Below are positions 33,561 through 44,358 of a DNA stretch of 64,000 nucleotides, piece after piece. Position 1 is the first letter of the stretch; each line of letters starts with the position of its first letter. This DNA comes from Adiantum capillus-veneris (taxonomy: Eukaryota; Streptophyta; Polypodiopsida; Polypodiales; Pteridaceae): NCBI GenBank assembly GCA_014529385.2, contig CM043953.1, positions 90,180,342-90,244,341 of the forward strand. The letters are read 5' to 3'. Below the pieces are notes generated by a model that worked only from the letters and a program-made list of their open reading frames with translations, ran no database searches and was not told where the DNA came from. A program made the translations under genes and the position numbers.

Positions 33561-33790
33561 GGGGAGAGAGAGAGAGAGAGAAATAGAGAAAGAGAGGGAG
33601 AGAGAGGGAGGGGGGGGGGGGCAGCGGGAGGGGGATACAGAGGTAGAGAGAGATAGAGAAATAAAGGGGGAGAGAGAGAGAGAGGGAGATAAAGATAGGT
33701 TAGAGAGATATGAGAGAGAGAACAGGAAGAGATAAAGAGATTAGAGAGATAGTGGGAGAGAGAGGGATAGCGATAGAGAGAGGGGGCTGA
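33561..33790. repeat. GA-rich low-complexity tract with a G run
   Basis: Nearly pure purine on the plus strand, with a 13-base G run at 33608-33620. Confidence 0.9.
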
Positions 33791-34065
33791 AAGAAAGGTT
33801 TGATGGCACAAAAGAAGGACCGATTCTTTTCCACCTGATTGGTACTAATGAAAAAGTGGAGATCGATTAAAAAAAATTAGTTTGTGTCAAAACTTGTTGG
33901 AGTTTGTTTTTTTATGTTCTTCTTTCCAAGATGTATCCAATTAGATACAATATGATACGTGATTAATTTTGGGACTTTGATAACTTGCACTGCAAAGATC
34001 TGTCAAAGGTACTATCAAGGACAACCAATTTTGTACCACCATCCCTTGCTTCCAGCGAGGGATGG

Positions 34066-34620
<555 letters not shown>

Positions 34621-34681
34621 ATAGATAGTTCTATTATCGTCCTGGGAGGTCAAATATGACCTATGGGACCAAATGAACATG

Positions 34682-36075
34682 TCACGTGGTGTGAGTGGAG
34701 TTCATAAGTGACTCTCGATGCTCAAAAATGGCTGAAATGAGCATTGCAACAGAGAGTCCACATCGTGGTTGGGAGAGGAAGGTATGTACGGAGAGATCAT
34801 GGCTGAATATATGGGGAAAAGAGGACCTAATGTGGTCAAAAGTTGAGCACTCAAGTAGTGTGTGGTACTCACTCTCTCGCACTTGACGAGGGCATAAGGT
34901 GCAAAGTTGATGACACTCCTCGCCAGTGCCCCAACGTCCTGTCTCGCAGCGTAGAGAATGGGAGCTAAGACGAATGGAGGCAATGGTGCGGATCGCACTC
35001 AACGGGATGGGCTCAAGGATGTAGGAATGGGTTCGGTTACCTCGTTCCGAGAAGAAGAGAGATTTGTAGTTTGGGGCAACGTGTGTGGTGTAATGGCTGC
35101 AGCGAGAACCTCCGGATTTCTCCCAAGTCGTGATACATTGGCGTTGTAAGAAGGCCTCATTAACTTGGGAGTCGATCGACGCATCCTTGACCAAGTGACA
35201 TGCATCCCATCTTCCAAACCATTTCTTGATATCAAGCATCCACCCCGAACTTAGTATTTTGCTCTTTGAACCATTTGACTTGCTTCATATGCGATTCTAG
35301 GAAGTCGATGCAAAGGGCTACGTTGTGTCTTACGCATGTACTCCACAACCCTTTGCATGCCCAAGACCTCAATGGGAAGCAATCCGGACTCAAGAAGTAA
35401 GAGCATGTAGGGTGTTTGTGTCTTGACTTGGAGAAAGTTGGTGAGAAAACGCTTTTGGACATTCTCAAACTCTTTCCAAGTAGACTTCCCGATGCTTCCA
35501 CCCCACACCTCCACTCCATAAAGAAGCACCGGTGTCACCAATGTGTCAAAGAGGTACGTTTTGAGAGCCCAACGCTTGATCTCTCGTGCATTGCACATGT
35601 TCTCAAATGCATAATAGGCCCTCTTTCTGGATTCCAAGCGACGCATTGCACAATCCTTCCATTTATGATTGGATGGAACCTCAAGGCCAAGGTACTTGAA
35701 GTGATCTACCACTTCAAGTTTCTCATTGTTATATACAATGCATGGATTTTCATCATTGAGGGTCTTTACAAGCATAACCTTGGTTTTGGATCCATTCACG
35801 ATCAGCCCGCTATGTAGGCAAAAGCGTTCCAAGACACTCATAAGCTTTTGTGCATCTTCTAAGGTATGTGCCAAGAGCACTACATCATCGGCATAAAGCA
35901 AAAGCATGATCACCGCATTTCCAATCTTAACCTCTTCTATGCCTTCTTGTTGCAGAAAGTCAAGAACCATGCATTCCAATTCATCAATGAGTAGCCCAAA
36001 GAGGGTTGGGGAAAGTGGGCATCCTTGTTTGACACCAATAGTGCTTGCAAAAAATTCTGAAATTCCATCTCCCAT
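34682..36075 (-). pseudogene. Non-LTR retrotransposon (LINE), 5'-truncated RT plus C-terminal zinc region
   Basis: The frame 36075-35251 starts inside RT: GVKQGCPLSPTLFGLLIDEL (motif B), catalytic LLLYADDVVLLA, GLIVNGSKTKVM, FKYLGLEVPSNHKWKDC, and the LINE thumb-like KRAYYAFENMC and TLVTPVLLYGVEVWG. After a shift near 35240-35251, the frame 35239-34682 carries a zf-RVT-like end: RCETGRWGTGEEC, CTLCPRQVRESEYHTLLEC. RT motifs before GVKQGCP and any endonuclease are missing, as expected from incomplete reverse transcription. Both ends run into GA-rich tracts. Confidence 0.85.
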
Positions 36076-36077
36076 AC

Positions 36078-36078
<1 letters not shown>

Positions 36079-36122
<44 letters not shown>

Positions 36123-36225
36123 GGGGGGGAAGAGAATTAAGAGAAAGAGAGAGGGAGGGAGATAGAGAGAAAGAGAGAGATAAAAAGAGAAAGAGAGGGA
36201 GAGGAAAACAGAGAGTTATAGCTTT
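36079..36225. repeat. GA-rich tract at the LINE 5' junction
   Basis: (GA)n with a G run at 36119-36128, beginning three bases after the last LINE codon. Confidence 0.9.
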
Positions 36226-37136
36226 AGGATTAGGGTTTAAATCTAGGGTTTAGATTTAGGGTTATGTTTAGGGTTTAAAATTAAATAGAATGTAGAGATA
36301 GAAGATAGGGAGAGAGGGTAGAGAGTAGAGAGAGGATAGAGAGAGTAATAGTAGATAAATCTCCTATTGCTCTCTCTATCCTATCTCTCTAGTCTATACC
36401 CTCTCTCTCTCTCTATTATATTGGATAGATAGAGGACAATAGAAGTAGATAAATCTCATATTGCTCTCTCTCTACTCTATTGACCTCATCCTACCCCTCT
36501 CTACCTCTCTATAAAAAGAGTGCAGAGATAGTGATTAGAGCCTAGGTATCTTTTTTCTCTACCTAATAGGAGATGCACCCCTCTAATCTATGAAAGGTTG
36601 TACTTGTTCATTGCAATAGGGTAAGTGTGATTAGGATTTATTATCTCGGTTGGCATTCCTGTTTACAGGGTTCAGGGGACACCATTGGATACTATGGTCT
36701 TAATAATGGAGTTTTTTAAGACTTGCCTACAACTTAACCATTATTGAGCTATTAGCAATCTTGATAGGAATCGGTGACAACTTAGCACGCTTAAACCAAC
36801 TCCACTACTCTTTGCAATAAACAATATTCTAAACCACGAATGTAGTTATTTGGGTGCATTTTTTTGAAGGCTAAGAGAAGTAGTAGCCGAAGCTTTGATC
36901 TCTATCTATATCTACCCTCTCTATACATTAGATAGAGATATGTACTACTTAAAGGTATGCACTACTAACCCCTACTTAGGTGTAATAGTAAATATATGTG
37001 TAAGATGTCATAATACTTACCTACCTTTAATGTAGATGTCTGATGAGAGACCACCTACTAGGGAGAAACCCAGTCATTCTTTCTTTGGTTAGTTCACGTC
37101 CAGCTGGGCTCTCATCCAGGGTGGACATCACCTCAT
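36226..37136. other. Low-complexity and intergenic sequence
   Basis: It includes a telomere-like block of GGGTTTA/AGGGTTT units at 36229-36275 (about five imperfect copies), CT/GA-rich stretches, and at 36612-36790 the partner of the inverted repeat at 29885-30062. No gene was seen. Confidence 0.55.
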
Positions 37137-38540
37137 GTGGACCCGAGTCTTGAGCAAGCATGCCCCTCTTACACCTACGGAGGTGCTCGCCGCCCAGGTT
37201 CCTCCACCAATGGTAGATCCATACCTCCAACATACACTCTCTTTGTGGGAGGAATACCTCTATTGGACGAAGGGATTTTTTGGCTACTACACTCCACAAT
37301 AGCTTGCGGCCTATGGTCGTTCTTAGAAGACCACACAATTGGGGATCCATGGAGGGACTCCCTACATCCAGAGCCTTGCATCGACGAGACCTCCTTCGAC
37401 GGTCCCTCTTTATTGATCTACTCTCCTTCCAACTCAGGATTCTACTCCCCTTCCATCACAGGGTCCCATGCCATTCCATTTAACTCTTGCTTCACATGAG
37501 CATCATCGACAGTCCACAGCCGATCAACGAACTTCTTCTAGCAGTGCGCACCGACGTTTGTCTTAGGGAAGCGAGCTCCGTGAGAGGTGGAGCGGTGGGG
37601 GATCATGTGGCTTTGCTTCTTTCGGTAGTGGAGAGGAGTCCCCTATTTTAGAGCATGCCGCTCCAAACGTAGAGAACAAGGACACTAATGCACCTATGCC
37701 ACACACATGGGTGCTACTAGAGAGTAAAGTATAGTGGCGAAATGGATTTTGGTACAGCATAGGGCAAGACGTTTCAACGCCATCTTCAAATTCTTATACA
37801 CTCGATGTATAAGAACTGTTTTGTAAAATTCAGAGACCAAAAGCTTGATCATGCACGCTACATCGAGGAAGTGTTGCATGCTCGATTTCCAAATGCCCCC
37901 GATGATCATTTTTCATCACAATGTTTGGAGGGCTATATCATATATATTTTTGGAAAAACAAACAATCAAGTATATGGCGCACAGCGGCCAACCAGGTCGT
38001 AAATCCAGATATGAGCTATCATGGTGGCAACATGGAGGATGCAGAGTGGGAGTGGGTAATGGAGAAAAAGGGCAAAACAACCTACAACAGGACCATCCTA
38101 TAGTCAAAAACGCGATTCTTGGGCCATACAAACTCCCACACACTATGGTTTGGGAGGCAAAGCAGGTTGAAAGGACAAACATATTAGTTTTTTTGAATTG
38201 GAGCCTACACCGGTTAAAAAAATATTTTAGTTTATGAATTTCTTTTTTTATTTCTAGCTTAGAAAAACTCACTCTGAGTCACCCGGCTAGAAAAATGGTC
38301 AAGTATAAAGAGCAACACACAGAATTTGATACTTGACGATGGTTGTTCAAGAACCATCACATCTCTTGCGATAAATTTTGAAACAGTCAGATGTCTCCAA
38401 GTGGTAAGTGTGGACAAATCATATTGTATTAATTGTTTTAAATTACTAATTTGTTTAATTTGGTTTTGGTTAATGTAGAGTCAAGGTGATGAAATGTATG
38501 TACGTGTGGACGACGAGGAGGAGGACGAACACTTGGACAT
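37137..38540 (+). pseudogene. Possible eroded gene fragments, unassigned
   Basis: Several short plus-strand frames (a 120-codon Ser/Pro-rich frame at 37137; FRDQKLDHARYIEEVLHARF near 37820-37880) are followed by a plausible intron (GTAAGTG at 38406 to TTAATGTAG near 38479) and a short acidic end (MYVRVDDEEEDEHLDI, then stop at 38542). This resembles the tail of a decayed gene, perhaps a DNA-transposon transposase, but no diagnostic motif was seen. Confidence 0.25.
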
Positions 38541-38632
38541 ATAGATAGTTTTTTATAGTCCTCTTTTAAAGTGAAAATGTAATTTATAAAAAAAACTCTA
38601 TGAACACATGTATATACAATTCACCTAATTTT

Positions 38633-38964
38633 GATCTTATTTGTAAGTTTTTTAAATTATTGCTCTTTTGTACTTTAAAATTTCAAGGTAAGTTATATTC
38701 AAAGTCTATTGTTTATTTGTTTCTATAGATTTCAAAATGCAATTGATGTTTCATATGTTTAAAGTAAGCCAAAAATAAAGGTGCTCATGATCATTTGGGA
38801 TCTTATTTGTAAGTTTTTTAAATTATTGCTCTTTTGTACTTTAAATTTTCAAGGTAAGTTATATTCAAAGTCTATTGTTTATTTGTTTCTGTAGATTTCA
38901 AAATGCAATTGATGTTTCATATGTTTTAAGTAAGCCAAAAATAAAGGTGCTCATGATCATTTGG
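38633..38964. repeat. Two-unit tandem duplication, 166-bp period
   Basis: Units at 38633-38798 and 38799-38964 differ at only a few positions. Both contain AGGTGCTCATGATCATTTGGG at the end. Confidence 0.9.
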
Positions 38965-38996
38965 GCCACCCAGAATTGGTGGCCCAAATGAACACC
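38938..38996. repeat. Hairpin at the end of the 166-bp repeat
   Basis: CATTTGGGCCACC and GGTGGCCCAAATG form a perfect 13-bp stem around a 7-base loop. The stem extends outward through AATAAAGGTG/CACCTTTATT after a small bulge. Confidence 0.85.
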
Positions 38997-39038
38997 TTTA
39001 TTCTTGAAAAGCCATATAGCGGTAATATCCGAGATAAT

Positions 39039-39138
39039 AGACACGACAATAGACACAGTAATAGTTGCAGATATATATATCTGTGACTATTACTACGTCT
39101 ATTGTTGGCAAACCATTGCAGTGTCTATTGTCGTGCCT
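39039..39138. repeat. Fold-back element (nested inverted repeats)
   Basis: The outer arms AGACACGACAATAGACAC and GTGTCTATTGTCGTGCCT are complementary with one mismatch. An inner 36-base near-palindrome (GTAATAGT to ACTATTAC centred on ATATATATAT) lies at 39058-39093. Confidence 0.8.
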
Positions 39139-39418
39139 ATAACTGCAAATGAAATGTTTTCTCTCTCCATTTTCATTTGTTAATCCACGGTAATAACATC
39201 GACTCTCAATTTTTTCTCTTATAGTGGTTCCTGTTATGGAATTGATATTATTTATTGCAACTGATAGGTGGAAAAGGCTTGACCGATCTAGGCCTATGCG
39301 AACGGATATATATTTTATGTACATTATTCAAGTGCTCTTTTATAAGCTTTGGCCATTTATGATTGGCCGGCAAGTTTGTACTCACTTTGACCATTCAAGA
39401 AATCTATAAGGTAAATAC

Positions 39419-39448
39419 GTGCAAGAGGGAAATGGTCACTCTTGCACG
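39419..39448. repeat. 9-bp perfect stem hairpin
   Basis: GTGCAAGAG and CTCTTGCAC around an 11-base loop, directly before the polypurine-like tract. Confidence 0.75.
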
Positions 39449-39730
39449 GGGGGAGATTGCACCCAGTGTCCGTGTATTTCTTCTCTCTTCTACTCTCTTC
39501 TCTCTCGCGATGCCGGTGTAGCACTCCTCTCTGGGAGGTGCATCCGCACGTGCTCTTGTGATGTATCTCGCTCGCTATTTCTCTTTGTTTATGTATGATT
39601 TGATTTTATGCTCACAGGATTCGCCAAGTATGTAGGTTTGTTTGTTTATGTCTTGTAGTATGTTGTTTTTGCTAGTTTGCAAGGCCTTTTGCTCCTCCGA
39701 TTGTAGTAGTGGTATCAGAGCTTTGGAAAT
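39447..39730 (+). repeat. LTR remnant flanked by polypurine tract and primer-binding site
   Basis: CGGGGGGAGAT (39447-39457), then TGCACCC as a possible LTR start, about 250 bp with a pyrimidine-rich promoter-like stretch, then TGGTATCAGAGCTTTGG (39710-39726), a tRNA-Met primer site. The LTR 3' end lacks an obvious CA. No gag or pol follows. Confidence 0.55.
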
Positions 39731-40945
39731 GATCTTGGAATCGCAACTAAGACTAAGGAAGCATGGACTTCATGAGAAAGAGAGCTACAATTAATAGAGC
39801 TAAGCTAAGCTATCTTGACTATTTCTTTTATATATAGGAATTTACATGTATATTTTTTTATTAAATTTTTTTGAAAGGATCATTAGAATGCGTCAACCTT
39901 GAATTGTCAGATGAGCACATACAAACTAACTTTTTTAATTAATTTATTAACAAGCCTAATTGTATGATTAATTTGGATTGCTATAGAGCACATAGCCTGA
40001 GAAGTAATTGAAGGGTAGAATGAAGTTCATATTGTTTTTCCTAGTAAGCTTTGATGACCTAAAATCAAGACCACAACAATTAGGGGGCTTCACTGAGACT
40101 GTAAGAAAAGGAAGGAGAATGCTCATAGTAGTTTTAATGTCATCAAAATTGTGCAAGAGGCCGACAAGATCCCCTCTTCAAAGCGTGAGAGCATGGGGGA
40201 TCAATCGATGAATCAATAGAAGTAGCAGAATTAGAAATTAGAGAAAATTGAGCATGACATATCCTAAGTGTTCTTGCAAAATTTTGGGAGAAGTTGTCAT
40301 TGAGGTTTAATCGAACATGGAAACAATCTCAAGAGGCTTAAGAAAAAACAATAGAAAACAAATAAAACTCTGGTTGTCGTCTTGCAGACCGACCAACCAT
40401 GGAGTGCAACCCAAAATAATGGCATGGAGAATTATAAGAATTTAGCGGGGAGAGCAGCTTAGAACAATAACGTGGGCATCACTAGATGGAGATCGCTGAT
40501 TCAGATGAAGTGTGTGTGAAGGCAGGGCTCCTCGGATACACCAATGGCAAAGATAAGCACACAGAATGGCGATGATGGCCCCTGACCGTCGATGAGATCT
40601 CTCGATTAGTGTCGGCTCCCACAAAGTCAATAACATGCATATGTATTGCATGCATGAGTGTTGCCGACATCCACTCCCACTCCAATGCCTACCATCTTGT
40701 CATGCACATCAAATATTGTCGTGGTTTGTTCTGTCTCCAACCACTACAAGTCCCCTAGCTTCCCACACACAGCCTAGTTTTTTCTCTCTCTCTCTAGCCA
40801 AATGGTGGCACACCCACCCACAACCAGTTTCTCTCGACTCCTGCTGCCAAACAATCTCTCTCCCTTCCCTGTCTACATGTGGCGCTCACACTCCAACGAC
40901 CTCTCTGTCTCCCTCTCATCAAAACTGACACCCCTGCAGAGGTTT

Positions 40946-40950
<5 letters not shown>
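39731..40950. other. Intergenic, no gene seen
   Basis: AT-rich to about 40400, then mixed. Short frames on both strands lack any recognisable domain. Confidence 0.5.

Positions 40951-41038
<88 letters not shown>
40951..41038. repeat. (CT)44 microsatellite
   Basis: 88 bases of uninterrupted CT. Confidence 0.98.
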
Positions 41039-41041
<3 letters not shown>

Positions 41042-41074
41042 GCCGCCAACCACTCCCATGCAGTGGTTCTTTCA

Positions 41075-41075
<1 letters not shown>

Positions 41076-41107
<32 letters not shown>
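41076..41107. repeat. 32-base poly-C run
   Basis: Uninterrupted C, 38 bases after the CT array. Confidence 0.95.
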
Positions 41108-41109
<2 letters not shown>

Positions 41110-41699
41110 ACTTTAATCTGGCTCCTTAAACTAACTCAGGTAACTGCTTGCATGCCTGCCTCTGGTAATGTCCGCTGGCTGGATGCGCTCCAAGGTCATC
41201 ACCTCGATGTGAGTCCTTCTGTAGGTGTGTTGCAGTAGCTCACTAGTCCCTCAACAAACTCATGATGTCGTAGGAACTTTTGGCTGTGCTGTAGTCCCTC
41301 CATCACACTCTCCTCACACCATCAGCCCGTATTGCACCGCCTCCACATCCCCTTCCCAATACACTACCTACAGAGGCGGAAATTGATGCAGCACTTCAGC
41401 GACTAGAGCCCTGGTCTCTTTTTTTTCTCTCTGTCTCTCTCCCCCAGGAGGACTATGTACAATAACGGCCTTTGACGAAGCCATCAAGAATCCGGTTTTT
41501 GTCACTAGAAAGAAGGCGATCCTGCACTTCAATGGCATTTATTTGAAGATACCATACCGAGGGGACAAGTAGACCTTTGACTTTGCAGAAGGATGTCCTC
41601 CAAAATCAGATTGCCAAGCTTCTGGAAAGACCTCATTATTTTGAGTACCTCTCCAAAGCAAGACCATGATCTTCCGATGGTTTGCATAATGTCCCTTCT

Positions 41700-42137
41700 T
41701 GCCCTCCAGCATATGATGCAGGTGTTGACATCGATGCTGGCACTAAGCTAGTTCGTAGAATAGCTGCCATTGCTCCTGGCATTGGCGGCTTTGGTGGGCT
41801 TTTTCTGCTTGGTGATTCTAATCTTGTGCCTGTACAAATGGAGTGGAAACCAAGATAAAGCTTGTTTTTGAGATGGGAAAACATGATACCATAGGGATCG
41901 ATTTGGTTGCTATGAGTGTCAATGACATTGTGAAATCTGGTGCAAAGCCGGGTTTTTTTTCTTGGACTATTTTGCAACAAGTCAACTTGATGTTGACCTG
42001 GAAGAACGGGTAATCAAGTGTATTGTGGAAGGGTGTAAGCAATCAGATTGTTTCCTCCTTGGTGGTAAGAGATGCCAGGCTTTTATTCAAAAGGAGAGTA
42101 TGATCTTAGTGGTTTCGCGAAGGGCACAAATGTACCA
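41700..42137 (+). pseudogene. PUR5: Pseudogene of AIR synthetase (phosphoribosylformylglycinamidine cyclo-ligase)
   Basis: The plus strand keeps long stretches of the PurM/PUR5 protein in order across three frames: DAGVDIDAGTKLVRRIAA, APGIGGFGGLF, then after damage [20 protein letters not shown]-like sequence, [49 protein letters not shown], and in another frame [18 protein letters not shown]. The functional enzyme makes aminoimidazole ribotide in plastid/mitochondrial purine synthesis. Here there are at least three indels, an early stop (41855-41857) and loss of the GTDGVGTK and GGETAEM regions. The piece is intron-free over about 430 bp and covers only the N-terminal half of the protein, so it may be a retrocopy or a captured exon. 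Confidence 0.85.
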
Positions 42138-42570
42138 CCTCTTGGCATGAGGCTCGACTTCTCCCATGCAAGACACAAACCCTCACTAACCCATATTGGA
42201 TTTCTATCTCCTTGTCATTGTGCGAGCAGAAGCAGTACAACGACAATATATACAATAGATAGAGTGCATAGCTATTGAACAACATGCAACAACATGTGGT
42301 CGTGTACTCACAGTCGAAACAATTTTGAGAAGTTGACGCCCAGCGATACTCCCTAGCACCACGCATTGGACACTCGGAGCTGAGCGACAAAGTGTAGCAT
42401 GGTGGCATTGTCAAACCTACTACTGATGGTAGGAAAGGCCAAGTGGGCCGCATACTTGTCCACGAAAGAAGTCGACGGACTCGAGTAGTCAAGCCAACAC
42501 ATCACTAACCGCCCATGACATCAGCTATTCTCTACATCCTTAGAATGACACACACCCCCTCGTAAATAGA

Positions 42571-42615
<45 letters not shown>

Positions 42616-43696
42616 AGGATTTCCAATAGACTATGTAATAATCATAGTTTGTAGCCATTGACAAGACGGTGTCATCGAGAATGTGGCTCCAAATTTTGTG
42701 GCAATCATGGTCAACCCTGGCTAGGCCTAATGGCAGATGCTCTTGCACCATGCAAGGTGGTAAGGCAAAATTTCCTTCTATGCACTATGTAGGCGACTCT
42801 AACCCTATCACATTTTGAGATAGTCTCAAGGCTCAGTTGTGCCGAGCATAAGCGGCTATGGCAACACATCTGGGTGATGGTTCTGAATTCACTTCGCAAA
42901 TCATTCAAATTTTTAGTAGTCTTATAAGTCCCGAGCAAGGCTGTTGTCTCCAAGGCATCATATGTTTGTGTAATGTGAGGGTGGGTTACCTTGGCCTCCT
43001 CAGAGAATGCTTGGCTCTTATATTGAGCACAGGGATTCCGACTAGCAGTAGTAATGGTCTACCACACACTAATGTGCTGATGTGGTGCACACATGTGCCT
43101 GATGGTTAGCAGGCCAGTGTAGCTCAACACTCACCCTTTTCAAAATGCACACTATGCACAGTGGATAAGCACCTTCACCTGGCCCCTTAGCTCTCGCCTC
43201 TCTCTTTCCACGTTGGCATATTCTCCTCCTGCAATCCTTTGACAACTTGAGACAATGTATCAAAACACACTTCCTTGGTAGGTTATCCTCCTTCGAGCTT
43301 CTTGCCGACTGGCTAGCCGAACCCAGGTCTATCCACAGTCTAAGCATTAGAAAGCAATTCTAGCACAGATTTACAAAGAGGAACTTCCAACACCGTGCCA
43401 ACTTGCATTGGCATCAATCACTGCATTCCATCTGTGCATGCTCTCGTCTTTAGAAGGAACTTTACTTTTCTTCCATCTTCTAGAACTTTGTGCCCCACCT
43501 TGCTGGCTATAGCTAAAATAAATCCCACGGGATCCCCCCAGAGCAACACTCTCGAACCTGCTCCCCTCCCTAACGAGCATCTTATTCCCACATAGACGCC
43601 CCCCATATTGCTCCCTCTCTCCCCTTTGGTATCACAACCAAGGAGGCTACTTGCTAAACTCAATCGCAAGAACGGACTATGCCCAAAGCTTGTGTG

Positions 43697-43752
<56 letters not shown>

Positions 43753-44200
43753 ACCCTCCTAATAGCCGAGGGCCGCCTTAATGTGCATCGGCAAGCTAAG
43801 AGAGTGCTCTTGTTAGGTGAGAGAGTGAGACAGAGAGACTAGAGAAGCTTCAACTCCACGCACTCTATCCCACCTCTTCTCTCGTTACATTCGTATCCCC
43901 CTGTTTAGGTGATATTCCGATAATGGATTACATATGTCTTGTCCATGAGTTTTTTCAAAAGTTTAACAAGCAATAATTTTGAAAATATATCCCACTGCCT
44001 GACTTCGTGGAGGTATATATTTTGCTTCTCTTTGTAATGAGTACCTTCCATTTTTCCAACCAATAAAAAATTGTGCATTTTTAAAAGAGTAAACTCCTTT
44101 TTCATCAGCAAAAAGGGGACGCATCAGCATTGACCAAGGCCTCACCTACTCCAGATTTCGTATAGCGGGCTCAATACTTATTAGTGCCGTCGTCGTTTGC
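42138..44200. other. Gene-poor region upstream of the PX gene
   Basis: It holds (CT)n at 42573-42613 and (GA)n at 43699-43751. On the minus strand at 43905-44120 a short frame ending like a Copia RNase H tail (KYIPPRSQAVGYIFKIIAC, then FEK-like residues) may be a last remnant of a Copia element; this is weak. No other coding signal. Confidence 0.4.
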
Positions 44201-44358
44201 GTTCAGAGTATGCTACGTCTCGTACGTTTCATCAGCTACACGAGGAATGCGCAGACTCGTATGCATTCTCCAGTACGCCTTAGCCATTGGCCTGGATCTG
44301 CTCCAGTAATGTCGCCGAATGTCCCTACTCGCTGCTATCGATTCTTCGTTTTCTCGGT

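Noticed and set aside
37137-37499. 120-codon frame as a real gene
   Set aside because: No recognisable domain, overlapping frames on both strands, no splice context; kept only as a low-confidence remnant.
41455-41640. Coding-like plus-strand stretch (PVFVTRKKAILHFNGIYLKI)
   Set aside because: Too short, with an in-frame stop after GDK; it could be another gene fragment, but no family was recognised.
43905-44145. Copia RNase H tail on the minus strand
   Set aside because: Only loose resemblance to the C-terminal tail; no upstream RNase H motif, so not listed as a separate element.
44287-44358. 24-codon upstream extension of the PX protein
   Set aside because: Begins with TTG, not ATG; the first in-frame ATG after the upstream stop is at 44359.
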